Part shown: positions 1 to 8,071 of the stretch, piece after piece
Position numbering within the stretch: the stretch's first letter is position 1
How the letters are laid out: every line of letters starts with the position of its first letter
From: Flavobacteriales bacterium CG_4_9_14_3_um_filter_40_17
GTDB taxonomy: Bacteria; Bacteroidota; Bacteroidia; Flavobacteriales; Flavobacteriaceae
NCBI GenBank assembly: GCA_002790195.1
Contig: PFUR01000064.1
Coordinates: 1-36,945 of the forward strand
Reading direction: 5' to 3'
DNA: 36,945 nucleotides
Made by a program: the position numbers and the translations under genes
The notes under the pieces: generated by a model
Seen by the model: only the letters and a program-made list of their open reading frames with translations
Databases searched by the model: none
What the model was told of the DNA's origin: nothing

Positions 1-803
1 AAACTGGTTTTAGAGGCCTCAAGAAATGCTTGATTGATGGTTTCAATCGTAACTTGTTTTTTGACATTGAAGGTAATATCCGTGAGCGAACCATCCGGTA
101 CTGGTACGCGAATGCCACAACCACCGATTACATCGGCTAAATCAGGGAATATTTTGGTAAGTGCTTTGGCAGCTCCGGTTGTAGTCGGAACAATCGACTG
201 GGAAGCCGCACGTGCCCTGCGCAAATCGCGATGCGGCTGGTCGTGCAAACTTTGGTCGGTCGTATAAGAATGGACGGTTGTTATATAAGCTTGTTTAATC
301 CGGCAAAGTTCATGGATTACTTTAAACATGGGAGCAGCGTTGTTGGTCGTGCAAGAGGCATTGGAAACGATTAGTTCATTGCCGTCCAAAATATGCTCGT
401 TCACACCCAAAACAACTGTTTTTATAAGTTCATCTTCAGGCGGGACTGATAAGACAACCCGTTTTGCCCCGGCTTCGATATGTTTGTAACACGCTTGATA
501 ATTCTTGAATTGACCGGTAGATTCGATGACAAAATCTATCTCGAAAGGCCTCCAATCAAGGTCTTCGATGTTTTTTTGGTTGAGAATTGGAATACACTTA
601 CCGTTGATTAGAATTTTGCCTTCTTGAAACGAAACTTCTTCCGGCAGTACACCATGAATACTATCATATTTGAGCAAGTGGCTGAGCGTGCGGGCATCGG
701 CCAGATCGTTGATGGCGACAACCTCAATAGTTGGATGGTGCAGCAACAGCCTGAATACCCTTCTCCCAATCCGCCCGAAACCGTTAATGGCTACTCGAAT
801 CAT
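1..803 (-). CDS. gap: Glyceraldehyde-3-phosphate dehydrogenase, type I (C-terminus beyond window)
   Basis: This cytosolic enzyme oxidises glyceraldehyde-3-phosphate to 1,3-bisphosphoglycerate in glycolysis and runs in reverse in gluconeogenesis. Translating the minus strand from the ATG at 803 gives an open frame to the window edge, 267 residues of a family that is usually about 330-340. The Rossmann start INGFGRIGRR is at residues 6-15, the NAD-specific Asp follows in INDL near residue 33, and the catalytic motif SNASCTTN places the nucleophilic Cys near 151. The general-base His is in TTVHSYT near 178, and the RRARAA phosphate-binding segment is near 195-200. The missing part is the last 65 or so residues. 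The gene starts 24 bases after the lipA stop on the same strand, so the two may be cotranscribed. The identification is secure; which paralogue it is (glycolytic or gluconeogenic) cannot be judged here. Confidence 0.96.
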   Translation of the reverse strand, partial: MIRVAINGFGRIGRRVFRLLLHHPTIEVVAINDLADARTLSHLLKYDSIHGVLPEEVSFQEGKILINGKCIPILNQKNIEDLDWRPFEIDFVIESTGQFKNYQACYKHIEAGAKRVVLSVPPEDELIKTVVLGVNEHILDGNELIVSNASCTTNNAAPMFKVIHELCRIKQAYITTVHSYTTDQSLHDQPHRDLRRARAASQSIVPTTTGAAKALTKIFPDLADVIGGCGIRVPVPDGSLTDITFNVKKQVTIETINQAFLEASKTS

Positions 804-827
804 TGTTGCAGCAAGATGACGAACCGT

Positions 828-1700
828 TTATTCAATGTGTTTTTGGGCTTTGTAGGATGACCGAACCAATGGTCCGCTTTCCACGTGCCTGAAGCCGAGA
901 TTCAATCCAAATTCTTCGTATTTTTTGAATTGATCGGGGGTGATAAATTCTTTTACCGGCAAATGTTTTTTGCTAGGTTGCAAATATTGCCCGATGGTAA
1001 CGATATCCACGTCTGCGTTGCGGAGCTCCGTCAAGGTTTCCATCACTTCCTCCTCCAGTTCACCCAAGCCAAGCATAATGCCCGATTTTGTCCGACGCAC
1101 ACCTTGCCTTTTTAAATAGCCGAGCACTTCTAAGCTTCGGTCATATTTTGCTTGAATTCGGACTTCCCTGGTGAGCCTTCGGACGGTTTCCACATTGTGC
1201 GAAACCACTTCAGGAGAAACTTCTACGATTCGGTCTATGTTGCGGGTGACACCTTGAAAATCGGGAATGAGTGCTTCGAGTGTCGTGTGTTGGTTCATCC
1301 TGCGAATGGCGTTGACCGTTTCTGCCCAAATGATGGATCCCATGTCTTTTAAATCATCTCGATCGACCGAAGTGATGACCGCGTGTTTGATGTTCATGAT
1401 TTTAATGGAGCGTGCCACTTTTTCAGGCTCTTCCCAATCGACCGACTCGGGCCGTCCGGTTTTCACACCACAAAAGCCGCAAGAGCGGGTGCAAGTATTG
1501 CCCAATATCATAAAAGTGGCCGTGCCTTCGCCCCAGCATTCACCCATATTGGGGCAACTTCCGGAAGTACAAATGGTGTTGAGTTTATAGTTTTCTACCA
1601 AACCGCGGAGTTCGGTATATTTTTTCCCCGTTGGAAGTTTTACGCGAAGCCATTTGGGTTTGGGTTGAGGCGGCAATACGTTTTCTATCGCTGTGTTCAT
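828..1700 (-). CDS. lipA: Lipoyl synthase
   Basis: This radical SAM enzyme inserts two sulfur atoms into octanoyl groups on lipoyl domains of 2-oxoacid dehydrogenases and the glycine cleavage H protein. The 290-residue length is normal. The auxiliary, sulfur-donating cluster motif CX4CX5C is seen at Cys44, Cys49 and Cys55. The radical SAM motif CX3CX2C is at Cys70, Cys74 and Cys77 (CTRSCGFC). The C-terminal RSSY motif near residue 280, whose Ser ligates the auxiliary cluster, is also present. The ATG start lies 17 bases after a TACCTTTG -7 element on the minus strand, which fits a short leader. No lipB is in view, so the octanoyl donor gene must be elsewhere. The gene is followed closely by gap on the same strand. 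Confidence 0.97.
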   Translation of the reverse strand: MNTAIENVLPPQPKPKWLRVKLPTGKKYTELRGLVENYKLNTICTSGSCPNMGECWGEGTATFMILGNTCTRSCGFCGVKTGRPESVDWEEPEKVARSIKIMNIKHAVITSVDRDDLKDMGSIIWAETVNAIRRMNQHTTLEALIPDFQGVTRNIDRIVEVSPEVVSHNVETVRRLTREVRIQAKYDRSLEVLGYLKRQGVRRTKSGIMLGLGELEEEVMETLTELRNADVDIVTIGQYLQPSKKHLPVKEFITPDQFKKYEEFGLNLGFRHVESGPLVRSSYKAQKHIE

Positions 1701-1717
1701 TTTCTCAATTTGAAATA

Positions 1718-1725
1718 CAAAGGTA
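1718..1725 (-). promoter_or_regulatory. Candidate -7 promoter element for lipA
   Basis: The minus strand reads TACCTTTG here, a perfect match to the Bacteroidota -7 consensus TAnnTTTG, 17 bases before the lipA ATG. No clear TTTG -33 element is seen at the expected distance, so only the -7 half is supported. Confidence 0.4.
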
Positions 1726-1863
1726 TTTAGAAATGATTAAAACACCCTGAATTTTGGACACTTTTAATAAATTTTGAAAAATGATTAAAAACAAACTTCT
1801 GAAAGTAATCTGAAGCATTGTCAAAGTTCGAAATTTTGATAGGTTTTTTTTGACAACGGACGT

Positions 1864-2343
1864 TTATGCAAAAGTTGCCATTTTGATGGCAGCCACGGCG
1901 GCTTCAGATCCTTTGTTACCGTGCTTGCCTCCTGAGCGATCGATGGATTGCTGAATATGGTTGTCTGTCAGTACACAAAAAATCACAGGAATATTTGAAG
2001 ACACATTAAGTTGCATGATTCCGCTTGTCACGCCTTGACAAACAAAATCGAAGTGTTTGGTTTCGCCTTGAATAATGCAACCGATGGCGATAATGGCATC
2101 AAAAATGGAAGTTTCTATCATTTTTTTTGCCCCAAACACCAGTTCAAAACTTCCCGGGACATTGCAACGGTGAATATTTTCGAGTTTTACGCCGCAATCT
2201 AAGAGTGTATCGTGAGCTCCTTTAAAAAGATTTTCGGTAATGTTGCTATTCCATTGTGAAACTACCAAACCTATGCTGAGATTGGAAGCATCCGGCAGAT
2301 CGGCTTTGTTGTAGTCCGATAAATTTTTATGTGCCGTAGCCAT
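1864..2343 (-). CDS. ribH: 6,7-dimethyl-8-ribityllumazine synthase (riboflavin synthase beta chain)
   Basis: The enzyme condenses 5-amino-6-ribitylamino-uracil with 3,4-dihydroxy-2-butanone 4-phosphate, the penultimate step of riboflavin synthesis, and usually assembles into pentamers or 60-mers in the cytosol. At 159 residues the length is typical. Motifs seen are VPGSFELV at 62-69, GCIIQGETKHFDF at 88-100 with the catalytic His97, VLTDN at 124-128 and the phosphate-binding DRSGGKHGNKG at 135-145. The ATG is only two bases from the stop of the TPR gene upstream, so the two form one transcriptional unit. No other rib gene is in the window, which is common in Bacteroidota where rib genes are scattered. 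Confidence 0.96.
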   Translation of the reverse strand: MATAHKNLSDYNKADLPDASNLSIGLVVSQWNSNITENLFKGAHDTLLDCGVKLENIHRCNVPGSFELVFGAKKMIETSIFDAIIAIGCIIQGETKHFDFVCQGVTSGIMQLNVSSNIPVIFCVLTDNHIQQSIDRSGGKHGNKGSEAAVAAIKMATFA

Positions 2344-2345
2344 TT

Positions 2346-3107
2346 TTATTCGGCTTGTTTAGCCTGACCGATGAGTACGTCCACCTGGTTGGCTTGCAAA
2401 GAGGCCGGGAAATCTTCTTTGATTCTTTCAAAAAATTCATGTGCCTTCGTGGGTTTGTTCAATTCCATCGCGACCAAGCCTGCTTTGTACAAATACAACG
2501 GTGTTGTAAGTTCGTTTTCGTTTGTTGCAAATGCTTTTTCATAGTAAGAAAGGGCATCATCATACTGGCCAAGTTCGGAAAAGGCATCTCCTAAACTCCC
2601 GGTGGCAAGTGAAGAGAGCATCATATCATCGGAAGAAAATTTTTCCAAATGTTTGATGGCATTCGTATAATCTTTCAAGTTTAAATAAGAAATTCCGGCA
2701 TAATAATGCGCTAAATTCGCGGTTTTGGTGCCTGAATATTTTTCTGCAATATCCAAAAAACCGTATTTGCCACCACCGCCGTTTAATGCCAGTGTGAACA
2801 ACGAATCTTTTGCCGTGCTGTTAATAGCTTGGTCAAAATAGCTTTGTGCAAGGCTAATTTCGTTGGCAGCCTCTATCGCTTTAGGTTTTTGGATGAATTC
2901 ATTATATCCCATATAGCCCAAAACGCCCAATACGACTGCGCCGATAACTACAAGTATATATTTTTGATTGGCAGCAACCCACGCTTCCGTTTTAGAAGCG
3001 CTTTCATCAAGTTTATTGAAAACCTCTGCCGTGGTACTTCCCTTTTCAATTTTGGATTCAGCTTTTGATTTTTTCCCGCTTGTTGCTTTCTTTTGATAAG
3101 TAGCCAT
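2346..3107 (-). CDS. Membrane-anchored tetratricopeptide repeat protein
   Basis: This 253-residue protein has a Lys/Ser/Glu-rich, probably cytoplasmic, N-terminus (residues 1-48), one hydrophobic segment at about 50-68 (YILVVIGAVVLGVLGYMGY), and a helical region with TPR-like units from about 110 to 245. The architecture resembles YfgM/ancillary SecYEG translocon-type TPR proteins, but that is only a resemblance. It is the first gene of a unit with ribH and diverges from recF, an arrangement I know from other flavobacteria. The function is likely scaffolding or protein quality control at the inner membrane; the substrate is unknown. An overlapping frame starting further upstream is a shadow. 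Confidence 0.85.
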   Translation of the reverse strand: MATYQKKATSGKKSKAESKIEKGSTTAEVFNKLDESASKTEAWVAANQKYILVVIGAVVLGVLGYMGYNEFIQKPKAIEAANEISLAQSYFDQAINSTAKDSLFTLALNGGGGKYGFLDIAEKYSGTKTANLAHYYAGISYLNLKDYTNAIKHLEKFSSDDMMLSSLATGSLGDAFSELGQYDDALSYYEKAFATNENELTTPLYLYKAGLVAMELNKPTKAHEFFERIKEDFPASLQANQVDVLIGQAKQAE

Positions 3108-3133
3108 TTGTCTGAAATATTTTTTAGTGCCCG

Positions 3134-3141
3134 CAAAATTA
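3134..3141 (-). promoter_or_regulatory. Candidate -7 element for the TPR-ribH unit
   Basis: The minus strand reads TAATTTTG, matching TAnnTTTG, 26 bases before the TPR-gene ATG. A weak TTTA at a spacing of about 18 bases could serve as the -33 element. No equally good element was found on the plus strand for recF. Confidence 0.35.
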
Positions 3142-3252
3142 TAATTTTTATTGGTATTCTAAAGCCATTTCTCCGATAATTTTTGATAATTTGCGAATTC
3201 ATTTCAGATTGCAATCAAAGAAAGCAATCTCTTTAAAATCAGCTTACTGAAA

Positions 3253-4332
3253 ATGCATTTACATACGCTTTTGCTGCTTAACTACAAAAATTTTGATTCT
3301 GCAACTTTTGAATTCGATCAAAAATTCAATTGTTTGGTAGGCAATAACGGGAAAGGCAAGACAAACATCCTTGACTCGATTTATCATTTATCGTTCGGGA
3401 AAAGCTATTTTAATCCGATTTCGTTGCAAAACATCCGGCACGGTGAAGATTATTTTATGATAGAAGGTGGATTTGTCAGGGAAGAGAAAACTGAAAACAT
3501 CGTGGTCGGAATGCGCCGCGGTCAGAAGAAAACACTTAGGCGAAACGGGAAAATCTATGACAAATTTTCGGAACACATTGGATTTCTCCCCTTGGTGATA
3601 GTTTCACCCTCCGACCGCGATTTGATAGTGGAAGGAAGTGAAGCACGCAGAAAATTTATCGACAGCGTAATCTCTCAGTCAGACAAAGGGTATTTGGCTC
3701 ATTTGGTGCAATACCATCGTTTTTTGGAGCAGCGGAATGCATTGCTGAAATACTTTGCCGCCAACCAAACTTTTGACGCAAAAACCCTTGAGGTGTATGA
3801 TTTGAATTTAGACAGGCTCGGTGCTGAAATTTATCTAAAAAGAAAAGAATTTATTGAAAGGTTTATTTCCATTTTTTCCGATCAATACAAAGCCGTCAGC
3901 CAAACCGAGGAAGGTATTGGGCTGAATTATGAAAGTGATTTGAACGATGGAAATCTTGCGGGTATGCTCAAAACAAATCTGCAAAAAGACCGCATGCTTC
4001 AATATACAAGTGTCGGAATTCACAAAGATGATTTGAATTTTTCGATTGAAGGATTTCCCATTAAGAAATTCGGTTCGCAAGGCCAACAGAAAACATTCCT
4101 AATCGCACTCAAGTTGGCTCAATTTCATTTTATCGCCGAAAAATCTGGCATTGCCCCCATTCTGTTGTTGGATGATATTTTTGACAAATTGGACGACAAC
4201 CGCGTTTCGCAACTTGTTTCGTTGGTCAATCAGGACGTGTTTGGTCAAATTTTCATTTCAGACACCCACGCCGACCGCACCCAAGAAATTGTCAACCAAA
4301 CCGGAAAGAGTTTTAAGATGATTGGGTTATAA
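3253..4332 (+). CDS. recF: DNA replication and repair protein RecF
   Basis: RecF is an SMC/ABC-type ATPase that, with RecO and RecR, loads RecA at single-strand gaps. The 359-residue length is standard. The Walker A motif GNNGKGKT is at residues 30-37. The ABC-type signature region GSQGQQKT lies near 275, and the Walker B segment [12 protein letters not shown] is at about 303-314. The ATG start gives the expected short N-terminus, [14 protein letters not shown]. It is divergent from the TPR-ribH unit across a 145-base gap. In many Bacteroidota recF is followed by a DUF721 (DciA-like) gene; here the next frame is an unrelated AT-rich gene. Confidence 0.96.
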   Translation: MHLHTLLLLNYKNFDSATFEFDQKFNCLVGNNGKGKTNILDSIYHLSFGKSYFNPISLQNIRHGEDYFMIEGGFVREEKTENIVVGMRRGQKKTLRRNGKIYDKFSEHIGFLPLVIVSPSDRDLIVEGSEARRKFIDSVISQSDKGYLAHLVQYHRFLEQRNALLKYFAANQTFDAKTLEVYDLNLDRLGAEIYLKRKEFIERFISIFSDQYKAVSQTEEGIGLNYESDLNDGNLAGMLKTNLQKDRMLQYTSVGIHKDDLNFSIEGFPIKKFGSQGQQKTFLIALKLAQFHFIAEKSGIAPILLLDDIFDKLDDNRVSQLVSLVNQDVFGQIFISDTHADRTQEIVNQTGKSFKMIGL

Positions 4333-4369
4333 TGTATCTTTACCTTTCAATTAGCAATTAGTTGTACCC

Positions 4370-5059
4370 ATGGAACTAATCTTATACATTTTTGCAGTTA
4401 TTTTCGGCTTTTTACTAATTGGGCTTTTTTACACTTTATTAAAAGATTTCCGAGAAATAGTCCATAGCTTAATAAATAGGTGTAAACCCGATTTTTTTTG
4501 TCCTATAACTTGGTTTTTAAGTCCAATTTGGCTAATTGGTTTCGTCTTGGATAATTTATTTGGTTTTGATATTCTTGTCAAGAATCGTAAAAATAATCAA
4601 CTTGAAAAATATCCTTCAACAAAAAATTTAGAAATGGATTTTGAATTTGGGGACAAGTTGATTTTTTCAAATACATCAAAAAGGAATATTGAATCATTAA
4701 TCAAGGAATTTTTAGACTTTTGTGATGGAAACCTAAGGTTTGATAATTTCAACATAAAAAACACCAAACCCATTACAGTTTTATGTCCAAATCAAATTAC
4801 TTTTTACGATTTCAACATATTGATACAGCATGTTTGCAATAAAGTCAAGGAAAGTTGGGGGATTTTTAATTCGAGAAACTTAAGCTATTACTCCTATTCC
4901 GATGAAAATACAATACATAATATTGTTGGACAGACAATTACCGGACAAAAGTTTTCAATCTATACCCTCGATGATTTATATAATGAAAAATATTTAAAGC
5001 TAAATCAGGATTTGAGTGTAAAGAAATTCGATTGGTCTTTCGTACAACACCGCAATTAG
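4370..5059 (+). CDS. Unknown membrane protein, AT-rich
   Basis: I do not recognise this 229-residue protein. It starts with a strong hydrophobic segment at about residues 2-24, followed by a basic loop and a second hydrophobic stretch at about 46-66 (SPIWLIGFVLDNLFGF). The rest, 70-229, is soluble and rich in Asn, Asp, Phe and Tyr, with the segment TKPITVLCPNQITFYDF near 135. There is no recognisable catalytic motif. The coding sequence is visibly more AT-rich than recF and the nucleoside phosphorylase gene beside it, by eye under 30% GC in places, and this points to recent acquisition or relaxed selection. The start ATG follows TATCTTTA and TACCTTTC, either of which could be a -7 element. 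The open frame is long for such AT-rich DNA, so I believe it is a real gene. Confidence 0.65.
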   Translation: MELILYIFAVIFGFLLIGLFYTLLKDFREIVHSLINRCKPDFFCPITWFLSPIWLIGFVLDNLFGFDILVKNRKNNQLEKYPSTKNLEMDFEFGDKLIFSNTSKRNIESLIKEFLDFCDGNLRFDNFNIKNTKPITVLCPNQITFYDFNILIQHVCNKVKESWGIFNSRNLSYYSYSDENTIHNIVGQTITGQKFSIYTLDDLYNEKYLKLNQDLSVKKFDWSFVQHRN

Positions 5060-5116
5060 TAATAGACACAGACAACTCAACACTCAAAACTAAACACTTA
5101 AAAATTAACATTCACC

Positions 5117-5995
5117 ATGTCTTCCATCAAAGCCTCAGAACTCATACTCAATCCGGACGGGAGTGTCTATCATCTTAATCTGAAACCAGAAAACATAGCC
5201 GATACGATTCTGTTTGTAGGTGATCAAGACCGTGTAGAAAAAATATCCAAACATTTTGACCACGTTGAATTTGAAACTCAAAAACGAGAGTTTAAAACCC
5301 ATACCGGCACACTCAAAGGCAAAAGAATTACGGTAATTTCTACCGGAATCGGCCCGGATAACATCGATATCGTGATGAACGAATTGGATGCTTTGGTCAA
5401 CATCGATTTGCACAGCCGAAAACCCAAAGACCAACTTACTTCCTTACAAATCATCCGGATTGGCACTTCGGGATCCTTGCAAAAGGAAATTCCCATTGAC
5501 GGCTTTCTCATGAGCTCGCACGGCATCGACATGAGTGGGCTTATTCATTTCTACAAGCTTGAAGCTAACCACCATCATCCGGAAATAGAAGCAGATTTTA
5601 TCCGCCACACCAAATGGAATCCTAAAAAAGCCTATCCGTATATTTTTTCATGCAGCGAAAAATTGGCAGCAAAATTTTCCGACGCTTGTATGCACACAGG
5701 CATAACCGCAACGGCAGGCGGTTTTTACGGCCCGCAAGGCAGGGTGTTGCGATTGCCTATATCTGACGAAATGCTCAATGACAAATTGGAAAGTTTTTCC
5801 AAAGGCCAACTGCGTATTACCAATTATGAAATGGAAACCGCCGTCATCTATGGCATGGCTCGGCTACTCGGACACGAAGCCCTTTCGCTCAATGCCATCA
5901 TAGCCAATCGCCCATCCAGAACCTTTAGTGAAGACCCTTATTTGGTAGTAAACAGATTGATCACATTCGCCTTGGATAAAATAGTGCAAAATTAA
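5117..5995 (+). CDS. Nucleoside phosphorylase, uridine phosphorylase-like
   Basis: This is a cytosolic member of the PNP/UDP phosphorylase superfamily that splits nucleosides with phosphate to base and ribose-1-phosphate for salvage. Motifs in its 292 residues are GDQDRV at 35-40, STGIGPDNIDIVMNEL at 75-90, the phosphate-binding GTSGS at 116-120, and NYEMET at 236-241, the Met-Glu pair that contacts ribose. The length exceeds that of classical Udp (about 253) mainly through extra N-terminal and middle segments. The base specificity (uracil, purine or other) cannot be fixed from motifs, so no symbol is given. It lies 57 bases after the unknown membrane gene and 42 bases before tsaE. Confidence 0.85.
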   Translation: MSSIKASELILNPDGSVYHLNLKPENIADTILFVGDQDRVEKISKHFDHVEFETQKREFKTHTGTLKGKRITVISTGIGPDNIDIVMNELDALVNIDLHSRKPKDQLTSLQIIRIGTSGSLQKEIPIDGFLMSSHGIDMSGLIHFYKLEANHHHPEIEADFIRHTKWNPKKAYPYIFSCSEKLAAKFSDACMHTGITATAGGFYGPQGRVLRLPISDEMLNDKLESFSKGQLRITNYEMETAVIYGMARLLGHEALSLNAIIANRPSRTFSEDPYLVVNRLITFALDKIVQN

Positions 5996-6037
5996 TTTTC
6001 ACAAACCCTCATTCGATTAAATCATCTATCCTTCTAC

Positions 6038-6463
6038 ATGAACTCAGAACCTCTCGAAATCACTTACAAACTTTCCGAATTAGATACCGTATCAAGACAG
6101 ATTATAAATTTTTGCGCGCATAAAGTTGTTTTGATAAACGGTAAAATGGGAGCCGGAAAAACAACCCTGATAAAATCGTTGGTAAAAACACTCGGCAGTA
6201 CAGACAATGTGAGCAGCCCGACTTTTTCTTTGGTCAATGAATACCAAGCCGGTACAGAAAAAATATTCCATTTTGATTTTTACCGCATCAAACACATTGA
6301 AGAAGCTTTGGACATGGGATTTGAAGAATATTTAGATCAAAACGCACAGGTATATATCGAATGGCCCGACGTTGTTTTACCCCTAATCCCAAAATCATAT
6401 TCACAAGTCAACATCGAAAATACCAATTCCGAAATTAGAAAATGCACGGTCATTAATTCATAA
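6038..6463 (+). CDS. tsaE: tRNA threonylcarbamoyladenosine biosynthesis ATPase TsaE
   Basis: TsaE is the ATPase partner of TsaB-TsaD in forming the t6A modification at position 37 of ANN-decoding tRNAs. The 141-residue length is normal. Seen are the Walker A motif GKMGAGKTT at 35-43, the switch motif SSPTFSLVNEY at 59-69, HFDFYRI at 78-84 and the characteristic IEWPD at 107-111. It follows the nucleoside phosphorylase gene by 42 bases on the same strand and may be cotranscribed with it. In many flavobacteria tsaE sits beside ald or alanine dehydrogenase genes; that neighbour is not here. Confidence 0.93.
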   Translation: MNSEPLEITYKLSELDTVSRQIINFCAHKVVLINGKMGAGKTTLIKSLVKTLGSTDNVSSPTFSLVNEYQAGTEKIFHFDFYRIKHIEEALDMGFEEYLDQNAQVYIEWPDVVLPLIPKSYSQVNIENTNSEIRKCTVINS

Positions 6464-6478
6464 AATATTAAAAAAAAA

Positions 6479-6508
6479 TTGTAGAGAGATTAAAAATTAA
6501 TATCTTTA
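6479..6508 (+). promoter_or_regulatory. Candidate promoter for the aspartic protease-like gene
   Basis: A TTG at 6479-6481 and TATCTTTA at 6501-6508 are separated by 19 bases, which is the Bacteroidota sigma-A spacing (TTTG, about 19-21, TAnnTTTG). The -7 element deviates only in its last base. The ATG follows 22 bases later. Confidence 0.45.
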
Positions 6509-6530
6509 ACAGGTTAAATAATAAATATTT

Positions 6531-7865
6531 ATGCCTTTTAAGTCAACCTATATGACTTTATTCGGTTTGCTTTTTTTATGTAGTGGTTATGCGCAATCTA
6601 AGTTTTATCTTCCTTTCGGTGTAAAAAAAGAAACCGTTCCCTTTCAATTGATTAGCAATTTGATTGTTATTTCGGTTGAGATGAACGGGAATCCTGTGTC
6701 GTTTATTTTGGATACCGGCGTTTCAGTTCCGGTCGTTTTTAATTTTACCAGTACGGACAGTACCGAGCTCAAGCATGCCGAGAAAATAACTTTGAAGGGG
6801 TTGGGCAATGGCGAACCCATTGAAGCTTACTTATCGAAAGAAAACCGCATACGGATTGGAGAAGCTTTTAACAACAACCAACAACTTTACTTGATTTACG
6901 ATAAAGAAATTAATTTTTCACCTCGATTGGGTATTCCCATTCATGGTATTCTCGGCTACGATTTATTTAAAGACTTTGTAGTGGAAATTAACTATCAAAC
7001 CAAAATGATTCAGTTGTACAATCCTGCAATTTACAAAAAAAGAAAATGTAAAAAATGTGTCGAACTTCCCATCAGTTTAGTGAAAGACAAACCTTTTGTC
7101 CATATTGATATTGCCAGTGAGGACAAAGAACCTTATTCCGCCAATCTGTTGTTGGATACCGGAGGAAGTGATGCTTTGTGGCTTTTCCCAAATAAAAACA
7201 TTCCCATCCCGGAAAAAAGTTTTGACGATTTTTTGGGAAAAGGGCTAAGTGGAGACATCTTGGGCAAGCGCAGCCGGATTAAATACATCAATTTTGGCGA
7301 GTTCGGTTTTGAAAACGCAACGGTTTCTTTCCCCGATTCTTTGTCGATAGTGAGTTTAAATCATCTAAAAGAAACGCGCAATGGCAGCATAGGCGGAGAA
7401 ATACTCAGACGATTCAAAGTGTTTTTTGATTATAAAAACAAAACCGTTGTTTTTAAGAAAAACAAAAATTTTTCAGACCCTTTCGAATACAACATGAGTG
7501 GAATCGAACTACAGCACAACGGCATGCAATTGGTCAAGGAAGTCGATAAAAGCAACATCAACAAGGCTTTTTCGAGCACTAATTCTAACAATGGAGCCAT
7601 CAACATTGTTTTGGAATACAATTATAAATTTTCGCTCAAACCTAATTTTGAAATTGCTTCTTTGCGAAAAAATTCTCCCGCTGCGCTAGTTGGTATAAGA
7701 AGGGGCGATGTGATTATGAAGATCAATGGGAAACCATCCTATACTTTTTCTTTGCAACAGCTAAACTCCATGTTTTACGAAGAAGAAGGCAAAAAAATCG
7801 TTCTGGAAATCGAACGAGATGGCTTTTTGATGGAATTTCAATTCTTTTTGAGACGTATTCTGTAA
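6531..7865 (+). CDS. Exported retropepsin-like double aspartic protease with C-terminal PDZ domain
   Basis: The 444-residue product has an N-terminal signal peptide (about 1-22, ending SGYAQS), so it should act in the periplasm or outside. Two copies of the aspartic protease half-site follow: ILDTGVS with Asp61 and LLLDTGGS with Asp209. Each is in a segment resembling the single-lobe retropepsin fold, and each has a later hydrophobic-Gly (ILGYDLF at 140-146 and IGGEILRRF at 287-295), as in this family. A PDZ domain occupies about 365-440 (LRKNSPAALVGIRRGDVIMKING). Two DTG half-sites in one chain could form an intramolecular pseudo-dimer like pepsin. The substrate is unknown. The gene has its own candidate promoter and is not evidently cotranscribed with tsaE. 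Confidence 0.82.
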   Translation: MPFKSTYMTLFGLLFLCSGYAQSKFYLPFGVKKETVPFQLISNLIVISVEMNGNPVSFILDTGVSVPVVFNFTSTDSTELKHAEKITLKGLGNGEPIEAYLSKENRIRIGEAFNNNQQLYLIYDKEINFSPRLGIPIHGILGYDLFKDFVVEINYQTKMIQLYNPAIYKKRKCKKCVELPISLVKDKPFVHIDIASEDKEPYSANLLLDTGGSDALWLFPNKNIPIPEKSFDDFLGKGLSGDILGKRSRIKYINFGEFGFENATVSFPDSLSIVSLNHLKETRNGSIGGEILRRFKVFFDYKNKTVVFKKNKNFSDPFEYNMSGIELQHNGMQLVKEVDKSNINKAFSSTNSNNGAINIVLEYNYKFSLKPNFEIASLRKNSPAALVGIRRGDVIMKINGKPSYTFSLQQLNSMFYEEEGKKIVLEIERDGFLMEFQFFLRRIL

Positions 7866-7943
7866 AAACACAACCCGATGAGTTTTTCATGTAAAATCAC
7901 TAAACATAAGAAATTCTTTGCGAACTCTGCGACTCCTTATATT

Positions 7944-7987
7944 GCTTTGCGTGAAACAGCGGTGAGGTGATTTTCTTCACGTAAAAG
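7944..7987. repeat. Copy of a degenerate dispersed intergenic repeat
   Basis: The segment contains gctttgcgtgaaac, preceded by ctttgcgaactctgcg from about 7918. The core tttgcgtgaaac occurs inverted at 24806-24817. Such strings are often seen between genes in Bacteroidota genomes; the function is unknown. Confidence 0.35.
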
Positions 7988-8016
7988 ACCACTAAAAATT
8001 CTAACTTATGAGCCAT

Positions 8017-8046
8017 AAAAAAAGACCGCTACCAAAGGCAGCAGCC
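8017..8046 (-). terminator. Intrinsic terminator of the DUF1573 gene
   Basis: On the minus strand GGCTGCTGCC and GGTAGCGGTC form a ten-pair stem (three G-U pairs) around a TTT loop, followed immediately by seven T residues. It begins 25 bases past the DUF1573 stop and is a textbook rho-independent terminator. Confidence 0.75.
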
Positions 8047-8071
8047 TCAAAATCAATTTTTTTCTTCCGGT

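Noticed and set aside
1818-1856. Inverted repeat TTGTCAAA / TTTGACAA after ribH
   Set aside because: The stem is AT-rich with a 23-base loop and is not followed by a T tract in the direction of ribH transcription, so a terminator call is not justified.
5060-5116. A/C-rich string with repeated acact and aaact motifs before the nucleoside phosphorylase gene
   Set aside because: Simple low-complexity leader common in Bacteroidota; no regular period or fold.
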